DNA from: Solirubrobacteraceae bacterium | GTDB lineage: Bacteria; Actinomycetota; Thermoleophilia; Solirubrobacterales; Solirubrobacteraceae | Length of the DNA stretch: 15,944 nt | Direction: 5' to 3' | Assembly: GCA_025928415.1 (NCBI GenBank) | Contig: JAICJK010000011.1 | Span: forward strand, 1-15,944 | Shown here: positions 1 to 8,818 of the stretch, piece after piece | How the letters are laid out: each line of letters begins with the position of its first letter | Numbering within the stretch: position 1 is the stretch's first letter | The notes under the pieces: model-generated | Databases searched by the model: none | The model's input: the letters and a program-made list of their open reading frames with translations, nothing else | What the model was told of the DNA's origin: nothing | Made by a program: the position numbers and the translations under genes

Positions 1-476
1 CCGCGGATGCCCTTCATCACGCGGGCGGGCCAGGCGGAGGCGCCGATGGAGCCCGGCGCGCGCTTGTTGTGCGAGCCGTGGGACTTCGGCCCGCTCGAGA
101 AGTTGTGGCGCTTGATCGTGCCCTGGAAGCCCTTGCCCTTCGACGTCCCGGAGATCTTCACGCGCTGCCCGGCCTCGAACGCCTCGACCGTGACCGTCTC
201 GCCGACCTGCAGCTCGCCGGCCTCGTCGCGGAACTCGGCCAGGTGGCGGTGCGGGCCGGCGTCGGCCTTCTTCAGGTGGCCCAGCTCGGCCTTGGTCAGG
301 TGCTTCTCCTTGGCGATCCCGAACGCGAGCTGGACGGCGTTGTAGCCGTCGCGATCGCCGGCGCGGATCGCCGTGACCGGACACGGCCCGGCCTCGAGGA
401 CGGTGACGCGCTCGACGCGGCCGTCCTCCAGGAAGAGCTGGGTCATGCCGAGCTTCTTGGCGAGGATCGCGGGCAT
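1..476 (-). CDS. rplC: 50S ribosomal protein L3, 5' part (runs off the left edge)
   Basis: Ribosomal protein L3 binds 23S rRNA near the peptidyl-transferase centre and starts large-subunit assembly. About 158 codons are visible; the C-terminal part lies beyond base 1. The protein starts [15 protein letters not shown], the usual L3 opening, and later shows the conserved segments [20 protein letters not shown] and [10 protein letters not shown], which place it firmly in the family. The ATG at 474-476 lies two bases after the rpsJ stop, so translation is probably coupled to rpsJ, as in the standard S10 operon order rpsJ-rplC. No strong Shine-Dalgarno sequence is visible ahead of the start, which fits coupling. 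The identity is certain; only the 3' end is missing. Confidence 0.97.
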   Translation of the reverse strand, partial: MPAILAKKLGMTQLFLEDGRVERVTVLEAGPCPVTAIRAGDRDGYNAVQLAFGIAKEKHLTKAELGHLKKADAGPHRHLAEFRDEAGELQVGETVTVEAFEAGQRVKISGTSKGKGFQGTIKRHNFSSGPKSHGSHNKRAPGSIGASAWPARVMKGIR

Positions 477-478
477 GC

Positions 479-805
479 TCAGCCGACCAGCTTGATCTCG
501 ATGTCGACGCCGGCGGGCAGGTGGTCGAGGCGCTGGAGCGAGTCGACGGTCTTCGGCGTCGGCTGGTGGATGTCGATCAGCCGCTTGTGGGTCCGGATCT
601 CGAAGTGCTCCTGGGAGTCCTTGTCCTTGAACGGGGACCGGATGACGGCGTAGACGTTCTTCTCCGTCGGCAGCGGCACGGGGCCGGACACGGTCGCGCC
701 GGTGCGGGTCGCCGTCTCGACGATCTCCTTGGCCGCGGACTCGATGGCCGACGTGTCGTAGGCCTTGAGCCGGATGCGGATCTTGTTCTGGGTGGCGGTC
801 GCCAT
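479..805 (-). CDS. rpsJ: 30S ribosomal protein S10
   Basis: S10 is a 30S head protein and, in many bacteria, also the NusE partner in antitermination complexes. The 108-residue product has the family signature: IRIRLKAYD near the start, [19 protein letters not shown] in the middle and [11 protein letters not shown] at the end. It is a few residues longer at the N terminus than the E. coli protein. The ATG at 803-805 was chosen because it gives the usual family length; a weak purine-rich stretch (GCGAGAGAA) precedes it. The gene follows tuf after a 165-bp gap holding two strong inverted repeats, and overlaps functionally with rplC, which starts two bases after its stop. It is the first gene of the S10 ribosomal operon. 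Confidence 0.98.
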   Translation of the reverse strand: MATATQNKIRIRLKAYDTSAIESAAKEIVETATRTGATVSGPVPLPTEKNVYAVIRSPFKDKDSQEHFEIRTHKRLIDIHQPTPKTVDSLQRLDHLPAGVDIEIKLVG

Positions 806-870
806 GGGTTCTCTCGCGTCTTTCCGTCTGCCGTCTGGTGTGTGCTTCCGGGGTGTGTCTCTGTGCGCAG

Positions 871-905
871 TTCGGCGCGCGGAGCAGTTGCTGCCGCGCG
901 CCGAA
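871..905 (-). promoter_or_regulatory. Perfect 12-bp stem-loop between tuf and rpsJ
   Basis: The arms TTCGGCGCGCGG (871-882) and CCGCGCGCCGAA (894-905) are perfectly complementary around an 11-nt loop, in which CAG/CTG can pair further. On the minus strand the element lies about 65 nt after the tuf stop and about 65 nt before rpsJ. No U tract follows on either strand, so it is not a classical intrinsic terminator. It may be a U-less terminator, a processing site, or a leader element controlling the S10 operon. The structure is seen directly; its role is inferred. Confidence 0.6.
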
Positions 906-908
906 GGC

Positions 909-943
909 GGGGCGGGCGGGTCCGATCTCTCAGGGCCCGCCCC
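909..943 (-). promoter_or_regulatory. Second GC-rich stem-loop directly upstream of the first, after tuf
   Basis: GGGGCGGGC (909-917) and GCCCGCCCC (935-943) form a perfect 9-bp stem with a 17-nt loop. It starts 28 bp after the tuf stop codon on the minus strand and is only three bases from the neighbouring 12-bp stem-loop at 871-905. The tandem arrangement looks like a tuf terminator pair or a structured S10 leader. It lacks a following U run. A shifted pairing (GGGCGGG with CCCGCCC) is also possible. Confidence 0.5.
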
Positions 944-970
944 TGGTCGTATCCGTCGGGGTGTCCTGCC

Positions 971-2155
971 CTACTTGATGACTTCGGTCACGACGCCCGA
1001 GCCGACCGTCCGGCCACCCTCGCGGATCGCGAAGCGCAGGCCGGCGTCCATGGCGATGGGCTGGATCAGCTCGATCTCCATCTGGACGTTGTCGCCGGGC
1101 ATGACCATCTCGACGCCCTCGGGCAGCTTGGCCGAGCCGGTGACGTCGGTGGTCCGGAAGTAGAACTGCGGCCGGTAGCCCGTGAAGAACGGCGTGTGGC
1201 GGCCGCCCTCCTCCTTCTTGAGGACGTAGACCTCGGCCTTGAAGTGCGTGTGCGGGGTGATCGACCCCGGCTTGCACAGCACCTGGCCGCGCTCGATGTC
1301 CTCGCGCTTGGTGCCTCGGAGCAGGCAGCCGACGTTGTCGCCGGCCTCGCCCTGGTCGAGGATCTTGCGGAACATCTCGACCCCGGTGACGACCGTCGTC
1401 GTCGTGTCGCGGATGCCCACGATCTCGACGTTGTCGCCCGTGTTGACGATGCCCTGCTCGATGCGGCCGGTCGCCACCGTGCCGCGGCCCGTGATCGAGA
1501 AGACGTCCTCGACCGGCATCAGGAACGGCTTGTCCAGCTCGCGGACGGGCTCGGGGATGTAGGAGTCGAGCTGCTCGGCGAGCTCGAGGATCTTGCCCTT
1601 GTACTCCTCGTCGCCCTCGAGCGCCTTCAGCGCCGAGCCGATCACGAACGGGATGTCGTCGCCCGGGAAGTCGTACTCGGACAGCAGCTCCCGCACCTCG
1701 ACCTCGACGAGCTCCAGGAGCTCCTCGTCGTCGACCATGTCGGCCTTGTTGAGGAACACGACGATGTAGGGCACGCCGACCTGGCGGGCGAGCAGGATGT
1801 GCTCGCGCGTCTGGGGCATCGGGCCGTCGGCCGCGGACACCACGAGGATCGCGCCGTCCATCTGCGCCGCCCCCGTGATCATGTTCTTCACGTAGTCGGC
1901 GTGGCCGGGGCAGTCGACGTGCGCGTAGTGGCGGTTCTCCGTCTGGTACTCGACGTGGGAGGTCGCGATCGTGATGCCGCGCTCCTTCTCCTCGGGCGCG
2001 TTGTCGATCTCCGCGAAGGAGCGCGCCTCGCCGCCCATCTTCTCCGCGAGGACGGTGGTGATGGCAGCGGTCAGCGTCGTCTTGCCGTGGTCGATGTGAC
2101 CGATCGTGCCGACGTTGACGTGCGGCTTGCCGCGCTCGAACTTCTCCTTTGCCAC
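971..2155 (-). CDS. tuf: Translation elongation factor Tu
   Basis: EF-Tu is the GTPase that brings aminoacyl-tRNA to the ribosomal A site. From the GTG at 2153-2155 the protein is 394 aa, the normal family length. It shows G1 GHIDHGKT (residues 19-26), the switch I RGITI, G3 DCPGH and G4 NKAD, followed by the two beta-barrel domains. This GTG, read [17 protein letters not shown], is preferred over an in-frame ATG at 2212 because it matches the conserved N terminus and has a GAGGAG Shine-Dalgarno 9 nt upstream. The ATG version would add an unconserved 19-residue extension. The gene follows fusA by 94 bp, as in classical str operons. Only one copy is visible in the window. Confidence 0.98.
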   Translation of the reverse strand: MAKEKFERGKPHVNVGTIGHIDHGKTTLTAAITTVLAEKMGGEARSFAEIDNAPEEKERGITIATSHVEYQTENRHYAHVDCPGHADYVKNMITGAAQMDGAILVVSAADGPMPQTREHILLARQVGVPYIVVFLNKADMVDDEELLELVEVEVRELLSEYDFPGDDIPFVIGSALKALEGDEEYKGKILELAEQLDSYIPEPVRELDKPFLMPVEDVFSITGRGTVATGRIEQGIVNTGDNVEIVGIRDTTTTVVTGVEMFRKILDQGEAGDNVGCLLRGTKREDIERGQVLCKPGSITPHTHFKAEVYVLKKEEGGRHTPFFTGYRPQFYFRTTDVTGSAKLPEGVEMVMPGDNVQMEIELIQPIAMDAGLRFAIREGGRTVGSGVVTEVIK

Positions 2156-2164
2156 TTCTGTTCG

Positions 2165-2170
2165 CTCCTC
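2165..2170 (-). promoter_or_regulatory. Shine-Dalgarno of tuf that decides the GTG start
   Basis: On the minus strand GAGGAG lies 9 nt before the GTG at 2153-2155. It sits inside the longer reading frame that begins at the ATG at 2212. Its presence, with the conserved AKEKFER N terminus just after it, supports GTG as the true start of EF-Tu. Confidence 0.8.
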
Positions 2171-2225
2171 TTCAGTCTCGTTCGGGGAATCCGCGTAGGC
2201 GAACCCCTCCAAGCTATCGAATATG

Positions 2226-2249
2226 GACGGCGCGCCGTCGTCCGGCCGA

Positions 2250-2258
<9 letters not shown>
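2226..2258 (-). promoter_or_regulatory. Palindromes at the fusA stop codon and in the fusA-tuf gap
   Basis: CCGGCC (2242-2247) and GGCCGG (2253-2258) pair across a 5-nt loop that includes the fusA stop codon at 2250-2252. Next to it GACGGCGCGCCGTC (2226-2239) is a perfect 14-bp palindrome. Neither is followed by a U tract. They may limit read-through or mark an RNA-processing site between fusA and tuf. An AT-rich island at 2211-2224 just downstream could be part of a tuf promoter, but no convincing -35 box was found. Confidence 0.4.
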
Positions 2259-4352
<2,094 letters not shown>

Positions 4353-4380
4353 GGATCAGCTCTTGGACGGGGGTGGGGAC

Positions 4381-4405
4381 ATAAGAAACGGGCCCATCGG
4401 GCCCG
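4381..4405 (-). terminator. Intrinsic terminator (possible attenuator) in the fusA leader
   Basis: On the minus strand CGGGCCC, a GAT loop and GGGCCCG form a perfect 7-bp stem followed at once by TTTCTTAT. This is the only stem in the window with a proper U-rich tract. It ends about 30 nt before the fusA start codon and lies far downstream of rpsG. Either it terminates read-through coming through the opposite-strand gene, leaving a very short fusA leader, or it is an attenuator inside a longer leader. A weaker stem of ACAGG/CCTGT plus three more pairs lies just upstream at 4410-4436 and could be part of a switch. Confidence 0.7.
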
Positions 4406-4524
4406 CACACACCACAGGGTCTCACTGCCTGTCGTGGCGCTATGTGCCCGTGGTCTCCATCGTGCGCGGTGTGCCGCTCCGGGAAGCGCGCGCGTGAGCG
4501 CCGGCGCACCTGGAGCGAGGGGAC

Positions 4525-4533
4525 ACGATAGCA
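4525..4533 (-). promoter_or_regulatory. Candidate extended -10 promoter element for fusA
   Basis: On the minus strand TGCTATCGT resembles an extended -10 (TGn plus TATCGT) about 170 nt upstream of fusA. No good -35 hexamer is found 16-18 nt upstream. If used, transcription would start near 4518 and the leader would contain the terminator at 4381-4405. fusA should need a promoter here because the gene upstream is on the other strand. The assignment is from pattern only. Confidence 0.35.
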
Positions 4534-4583
4534 GTTCCCGCCCGGCCGATCGGGCGCCCGGACGGCGCCCCGGGGGCGTCCCG

Positions 4584-5033
4584 GTGCGCGCCGCGGCCGT
4601 GCGGGCGGCGCTCGCGCTGCTGGGCGCGGCGGGCGGCGTCATGCTCATCGCGTCGACCTTCGCCACCGTGATCCAGATCAAGGTGCTCACGGTCACCCGC
4701 GTATCCGGGCAGGACACCGCGATCAGCGGCTCGGACCTCCACGGCCCGGCGCTGGCGATCCTCGGCGCGTTCGCCCTGGTGGTCGCGGCCGCGGCGCTGC
4801 GCGGGGCGCGCACCGCGATGCTCGCCCTCGCGCTGTGCGGGGTGGCGGCGGTGGCGGTGGCCGGCCTGCGCGACGGCAGCCGGCTCGGCGACACCGGCGC
4901 GGTCGGGCGGCAGTACGCCGACGCGACCGCCGACGCGGCGACCGGGTTCTACCTCGAGACCCTCGCCGGCGTGCTGCTCATCGCCGCGGGCGGCGGGCTG
5001 CTGCTTATCGGCGGCCCGCGCCGCCGCAGCTAG
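4584..5033 (+). CDS. Small four-helix membrane protein of unknown function
   Basis: The 149-aa product is not recognised. It has four hydrophobic segments at about residues 7-29, 54-72, 77-95 and 122-143, with hydrophilic loops at 30-53 ([18 protein letters not shown]) and 96-121 ([20 protein letters not shown]), and a basic GGPRRRS tail. This regular pattern, rather than arginine-rich low-complexity sequence, argues for a real protein. GTG at 4584 was chosen because it puts a short basic N terminus before helix 1; GTG at 4494 (179 aa) and GTG at 4599 are alternatives. The gene lies on the opposite strand inside the rpsG-fusA gap, ends six bases from the rpsG stop and points away from fusA. 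It breaks the usual rpsG-fusA linkage. No function is suggested. Confidence 0.75.
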   Translation: MRAAAVRAALALLGAAGGVMLIASTFATVIQIKVLTVTRVSGQDTAISGSDLHGPALAILGAFALVVAAAALRGARTAMLALALCGVAAVAVAGLRDGSRLGDTGAVGRQYADATADAATGFYLETLAGVLLIAAGGGLLLIGGPRRRS

Positions 5034-5039
5034 CGCTGC

Positions 5040-5510
5040 CTACCAGCGGTAGTGCGCGAAGGCCTTGTTGGCCTGCGCCATGCGGTAGATGTCGTCCTTG
5101 CGCTTGAACGCGCCGCCCTGCGAGCTCTGGGCGTCCAGCAGCTCGTTGGCCAGGCGCTGGGCCATGGTCTTCTCGCGGCGCTGGCGCGCGAACTCCACCA
5201 GCCAGCGGACGGCCAGCGTGCGCGCGCGGCGCGCGGGGACCTCGACCGGCACCTGGTAGGTGGCGCCGCCGACGCGGCGGGAGCGGACCTCGAGCGCGGG
5301 GGTCAGCGCCTTGATGGAGGCCTCGAGCTGCTCGACCGGGTCCTTGCCCGTACGCTCGGAGATGATCGACAGCGCGTCGTAGACGATCGCCTCGGCGGTC
5401 GACTTCTTGCCGTCGAGCATCACCTTGTTGACGACCTGCTGGACCAGGCGCGAGCGGTGGACGGCGTCCGGCTCGATCGTCCGGATCTGGGCGGTGTTGC
5501 GGCGGGGCAT
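5040..5510 (-). CDS. rpsG: 30S ribosomal protein S7
   Basis: S7 nucleates assembly of the 30S head by binding the 3' major domain of 16S rRNA and lies near the E site. The 156-aa product has the family signatures [15 protein letters not shown] (33-47), [15 protein letters not shown] (77-91), RWLVEFAR (102-109) and a C terminus [10 protein letters not shown], the same as in E. coli. The ATG at 5508-5510 gives [10 protein letters not shown], the usual start. A GAGGAAG Shine-Dalgarno overlaps the last codons of rpsL, whose stop is two bases upstream, so the two genes are translationally coupled. Its 3' end faces the opposite-strand membrane gene with only six bases between the stop codons. Confidence 0.98.
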   Translation of the reverse strand: MPRRNTAQIRTIEPDAVHRSRLVQQVVNKVMLDGKKSTAEAIVYDALSIISERTGKDPVEQLEASIKALTPALEVRSRRVGGATYQVPVEVPARRARTLAVRWLVEFARQRREKTMAQRLANELLDAQSSQGGAFKRKDDIYRMAQANKAFAHYRW

Positions 5511-5512
5511 CG

Positions 5513-5908
5513 CTACTTCCTCTTGACGCCGTACTGCGACCGCGCCTTCTTGCGGTCGTTGACGCCGGAGGCGTCGAGCGTGCCGCGGACGACCTTGTAG
5601 CGCACGCCCGGCAGGTCCTTGACGCGGCCGCCGCGCACGAGCACGACGGAGTGCTCCTGCAGGTTGTGGCCCTCGCCGGGGATGTAGGCCGTGACCTCGA
5701 TCCCGCCCGAGATGCGCACGCGCGCGACCTTGCGCAGCGCGGAGTTCGGCTTCTTCGGCGTGGTCGTGTACACGCGAGTGCACACGCCGCGGCGCTGGGG
5801 GGCGGCGACCTTCTTCTTGCGCCCCTTGCCGGACTTCAGGCCGGGCGTCGAGAGCTTCTTGGTCTTGGCCTGGCGTCCCTTGCGGACGAGCTGACTGGTC
5901 GTAGGCAT
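5513..5908 (-). CDS. rpsL: 30S ribosomal protein S12
   Basis: S12 sits at the decoding centre and controls accuracy and streptomycin response. The 131-aa product has the signatures [20 protein letters not shown] (39-58), [20 protein letters not shown] (78-97) and a YGVKRK tail. The lysines that correspond to E. coli K43 and K88 are present (K52 and K97), so no classic streptomycin-resistance change is seen. Compared with E. coli or Mycobacterium S12, there are about nine extra, mostly basic residues near positions 25-36 ([12 protein letters not shown]); Bacillus S12 also has extra residues here. ATG at 5906-5908 ([10 protein letters not shown]) was chosen over ATG at 5918-5920 because it matches the family N terminus. 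It is the first gene of the str group and follows ald by 80 bp. Confidence 0.97.
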   Translation of the reverse strand: MPTTSQLVRKGRQAKTKKLSTPGLKSGKGRKKKVAAPQRRGVCTRVYTTTPKKPNSALRKVARVRISGGIEVTAYIPGEGHNLQEHSVVLVRGGRVKDLPGVRYKVVRGTLDASGVNDRKKARSQYGVKRK

Positions 5909-5930
5909 GCGACGCGGCATGGTAGCAGCG

Positions 5931-5955
5931 CCCCCGTCCCCGGCCCCCCGCCGCC
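5931..5955 (-). repeat. G-rich tract in the presumed rpsL leader
   Basis: On the minus strand, runs of two, two, six, four and five G are separated by one or two bases, just 23 nt upstream of the rpsL start codon. This could form a two-tier G-quadruplex in the nontemplate strand or RNA. It may equally be compositional bias in a high-GC spacer. No Shine-Dalgarno-like sequence better than this G run is seen for rpsL. Confidence 0.35.
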
Positions 5956-5956
5956 T

Positions 5957-5973
5957 GCGCCGCCGCGCGGCGC
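5957..5973 (-). terminator. Short GC stem-loop between ald and rpsL
   Basis: GCGCCGC (5957-5963) and GCGGCGC (5967-5973) form a 7-bp stem with a 3-nt loop, 16 bp after the ald stop. It has no U tract. It could end transcription of the aminotransferase-pucR-ald operon before rpsL, but such stems are common by chance at this GC content. Confidence 0.35.
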
Positions 5974-5988
5974 CGAGGGCCGCCGTGC

Positions 5989-7119
5989 TCAGGCTGCGGC
6001 GACGGCGGCCAAGGCCTCCTGGGGCGGGGTGAACTCGAGGCCCTGGTCGCGGGCGACCGGCTCGTAGGTCAGGCGGCCGGCGGCGACGTTGAGGCCCTTC
6101 ATGAAGCCTCCGTCGGCGCCCAGCGCGGCGTGGACGCCCTGGCCGGCGAGCTTGATGACGTAGGGCATCGTCGCGTTGGTGAGGGCGTAGGTCGAGGTGA
6201 TCGGGACCGCCCCGGGCATGTTGGCCACGCAGTAGTGCGTGATCCCGTCGACCTCGTAGGTCGGGTCGCTGTGGGTGGTGGCGTGCGAGGTCTCGAAGCA
6301 GCCGCCCTGGTCGATCGACACGTCGACGAGCACCGCGTTGCGCTTCATCAGCCCGAGCTGCGCGCGCGTGATCACGTGCGGCGCCTTGGCGCCGTGGACC
6401 AGCACCGCCCCGACCACGAGGTCCATCTCGGGCAGGCGCTGCTCGATCTCCAGCGTCGAGGCGTAGCAGGTCGAGCAGCGGCCGTTGAGCAGCACCTCCA
6501 GCTCGCGCAGCCGGTCGATGGAGCGGTCGTAGACGTAGGTCTCCGCGCCCATCCCGATCGCGATCTCGGCCGCGTTCTGGCCGACCACGCCGCCGCCGAT
6601 CACCATCACCTTGCCCGCCGCGACGCCGGGCACGCCGCCGAGCAGCAGCCCGCGGCCGCCGAGCGGCTTCTCGAGCATGAAGGCCCCCGCCTGCGTGGCG
6701 ATCTTGCCGGCCACCTCGCTCATCGGGGCCAGCAGCGGCAGCCGGCCGCGGCCGTCCTCGACCGTCTCGTAGGCCACGCACGTCGCCCCCGACTCCACCA
6801 GCCCGCGGGTCAGCGCGGGGTCCGGGGCCAGGTGCAGGTAGGTGAACAGCGTGTGGTGCGGGCGCAGCCGCGCCACCTCCCCGGGCTGGGGCTCCTTGAC
6901 CTTGACGAGCAGCTCGGCGCCCTCGAAGACCGCCTCGGCGTCCGCGACGATCGTCGCGCCCTGGGCGGCGTAGTCCTCGTCGGCGATCGCGGAGCCCTCC
7001 CCCGCCCCGGCCTGCACGAGCACCTCGTGCCCGTCCTGGGTGAGCTCGCGCACCCCGGACGGCGTCATGCCGACCCGGTACTCGTCCGTCTTGATCTCGC
7101 TGGGCACGCCGACGCGCAT
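5989..7119 (-). CDS. ald: Alanine dehydrogenase
   Basis: Ald interconverts L-alanine and pyruvate plus ammonia using NAD(H). The 376-aa protein starts [20 protein letters not shown]. Active-site residues fall at the same positions as in the Mycobacterium tuberculosis enzyme: R15, K75 (KVKEP), H96 (YLHLAPD) and D270 (DVSIDQGG). The Rossmann loop IGGGVVG is at 174-180, with D198 (VYDRS) placed to bind the NAD ribose. Length is typical (about 371). The ATG at 7117-7119 is four bases after the PucR-regulator stop and has a GAGG Shine-Dalgarno 9 nt upstream, so it is very likely in one operon with the regulator and the aminotransferase. In that context it probably regenerates pyruvate from the alanine made by the transaminase. 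Confidence 0.97.
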   Translation of the reverse strand: MRVGVPSEIKTDEYRVGMTPSGVRELTQDGHEVLVQAGAGEGSAIADEDYAAQGATIVADAEAVFEGAELLVKVKEPQPGEVARLRPHHTLFTYLHLAPDPALTRGLVESGATCVAYETVEDGRGRLPLLAPMSEVAGKIATQAGAFMLEKPLGGRGLLLGGVPGVAAGKVMVIGGGVVGQNAAEIAIGMGAETYVYDRSIDRLRELEVLLNGRCSTCYASTLEIEQRLPEMDLVVGAVLVHGAKAPHVITRAQLGLMKRNAVLVDVSIDQGGCFETSHATTHSDPTYEVDGITHYCVANMPGAVPITSTYALTNATMPYVIKLAGQGVHAALGADGGFMKGLNVAAGRLTYEPVARDQGLEFTPPQEALAAVAAA

Positions 7120-7123
7120 GTGG

Positions 7124-8803
7124 TCAGACCTCGCTGGTGGTGGTGTGGTGACGGTGCTGGGCGGATGGACGCGGGGCGATCTCCCGCCCCCGCAGCGCCA
7201 GCCAGAACTCGATCCGGTCTCGGGCGAAGCTCAGGTCGCGGCCGGTGAGCTCCTCGATCTTGCGGATCCGGTAGCGCAGCGTGTGGCGGTGGCAGTACAG
7301 CCGGCGGGCGGCGGCCTCCCACTGGCCGTTGGACTCGATGAACGCCTCCAGCGACCGCATCAGCTCGCCGCCGTAGTGGCCCTCGCCCTGCTCGATCGGC
7401 CCGAGCAGCGAGTCGCAGTACAGGCGCAGCGCGTCGTTGTCCTGCAGGGAGAGCAGGAGCTGGAAGGAGCCGAGATCGCGGAACGTCGCCACGCGGCGCG
7501 CGGGGGCCGGGCCGCCGCCGTGGCCGTTGGCCGCGCCGTTGGCCTCGGCGGGGCCGGGAGGGCCGCCGAGCGTGCGGGCCTCCAGCGCGCAGCGCGCCTC
7601 GTGGAAGGTCTCGCGGGCGCGCCCCAGCGGGACGGCGCGGCCGGCGCCGGCGACCGGCGGCGCCCCGAGCGTCTCGCTCACGCGGGCGTGGAGGCGCTCG
7701 GCCAGCTCGAAGAGCTCGTCGTCGAGGAAGCCCGGCATCAGCGCGCACGTCGAGTCGCCGGACGTGGCCACCAGCCCGCTGACCGCCTCGTCGCGCAGCG
7801 CGGCCCCGAGCGCGGCCTCGCAGGCCACGGCCTGGCCGCGGCTGCCGGGCACCTGGACCACCAGCGCCGTGACGCGGCCGCCCAGCCCGAACGGCTCCAG
7901 GCGCCGGGCCAGCTCGGCGCCCTCGAGCTCGCCGCTGACGACCTCGTCGAGGACGTCGCCGGCCAGCCGGCGCTCGGTGCTGTCGGCGACGCGGCGGCGC
8001 AGGAGCTCGAGCGCGACGGCGGTGACGGACTGGTGCAGGACCAGGCGGTCGAACTCCGACAGGCCGCCGGCGTCCTTGACGGCCACCAGCCAGGCCTGGG
8101 GCAGCCCCTTGCCGACCGGGGCGTCGGAGGCCGCGACGGGCAGGGCGAGCGCGTGCGGCGCGAGCCGCGGGCTGCCGGGCACGAAGCCCCGCGAGTCGCC
8201 ACGGCGCGCGCGCTCGCGCAGCTCGGCGGCGACCTCCTGCACGGCCGCGTCGTCGAGCTCGCGCCGGAAGGTGTGGCGGGCCTGGGGCTCGCCGCGCCCG
8301 TCGAAGACGAGCGCGGCCCCGCCGATGAGGGCGGCGATCGCGGCGGCGATGGCCTCCAGCCCGCGCTCGCTCAGGACGATGCGCTGGAGACGCTCCTGCG
8401 CCGCGATCGAGCGCTGCAGGACCGCGTACTGCTCGTTGACCAGCCGCGTGAAGGCCTTCTCGGTCACCGCGATGAACGGCGTGTCGTAGGGCACCTCGAC
8501 CAGCGGGAAGTCCCGCTCGGCGGCGGCGGCCACGAGCGCCTCCGGCACGCGGTCGTGGGCGAAGCCGACCCCCAGGCCGAGCCCCGCCAGGCCGTGGTCG
8601 GCCAGGCGGTGCACGAAGGCGCGCTGGTCCGCGGCGCTCTCGAGCCCCATCCCGGTGGTCAGCAGCAGCTCGCCGCCGGACAGCCACGGGGTGGGGTCCG
8701 CGAGCTCGGAGATGTGCACCCACCGCACGGGGACGTCGAGGTTCGCCTCGCCCGCGAGCACGGCCACGTCGAGATCGCGCAGCAGGTCCCGGACGGTGAG
8801 CAT
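7124..8803 (-). CDS. PucR-family transcriptional regulator
   Basis: PucR-type regulators sense small ligands and control amine, purine or amino-acid catabolic genes. The 559-aa protein has the expected three-part layout. The N-terminal PucR domain (about 1-125) opens with LTVRDLLRDLDVAVLAGEAN and contains WLSGGELLLTTGM. A middle section (about 280-470) looks like the degenerate GGDEF-like region, interrupted at about 407-432 by a Gly/Pro/Ala-rich linker. The C-terminal helix-turn-helix (481-540) contains the typical NGQWEAAARRLYCHRHTLRY and IRKIEELTGRDL. The ATG at 8801-8803 gives the standard PucR N terminus; a GGAG lies upstream. It sits 15 bp after the aminotransferase and 4 bp before ald, so it most likely regulates these two genes and itself. 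The ligand is not known. Confidence 0.93.
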   Translation of the reverse strand: MLTVRDLLRDLDVAVLAGEANLDVPVRWVHISELADPTPWLSGGELLLTTGMGLESAADQRAFVHRLADHGLAGLGLGVGFAHDRVPEALVAAAAERDFPLVEVPYDTPFIAVTEKAFTRLVNEQYAVLQRSIAAQERLQRIVLSERGLEAIAAAIAALIGGAALVFDGRGEPQARHTFRRELDDAAVQEVAAELRERARRGDSRGFVPGSPRLAPHALALPVAASDAPVGKGLPQAWLVAVKDAGGLSEFDRLVLHQSVTAVALELLRRRVADSTERRLAGDVLDEVVSGELEGAELARRLEPFGLGGRVTALVVQVPGSRGQAVACEAALGAALRDEAVSGLVATSGDSTCALMPGFLDDELFELAERLHARVSETLGAPPVAGAGRAVPLGRARETFHEARCALEARTLGGPPGPAEANGAANGHGGGPAPARRVATFRDLGSFQLLLSLQDNDALRLYCDSLLGPIEQGEGHYGGELMRSLEAFIESNGQWEAAARRLYCHRHTLRYRIRKIEELTGRDLSFARDRIEFWLALRGREIAPRPSAQHRHHTTTSEV

Positions 8804-8818
8804 CGCCGCCGGCTCCGC

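Noticed and set aside
2156..2212. In-frame ATG 57 bases upstream of the tuf GTG
   Set aside because: It would add 19 unconserved residues and would place the good Shine-Dalgarno sequence inside the gene. The GTG gives the family N terminus.
4440..4460. Six-codon frame METTGT in the fusA leader as a leader peptide
   Set aside because: No Shine-Dalgarno and no run of a single regulatory amino acid. Kept only as a remark in the attenuator finding.
5909..5920. Upstream ATG for rpsL (MPRR extension)
   Set aside because: S12 proteins start at MPT(I/T)xQLVRK; the four added residues are not conserved.
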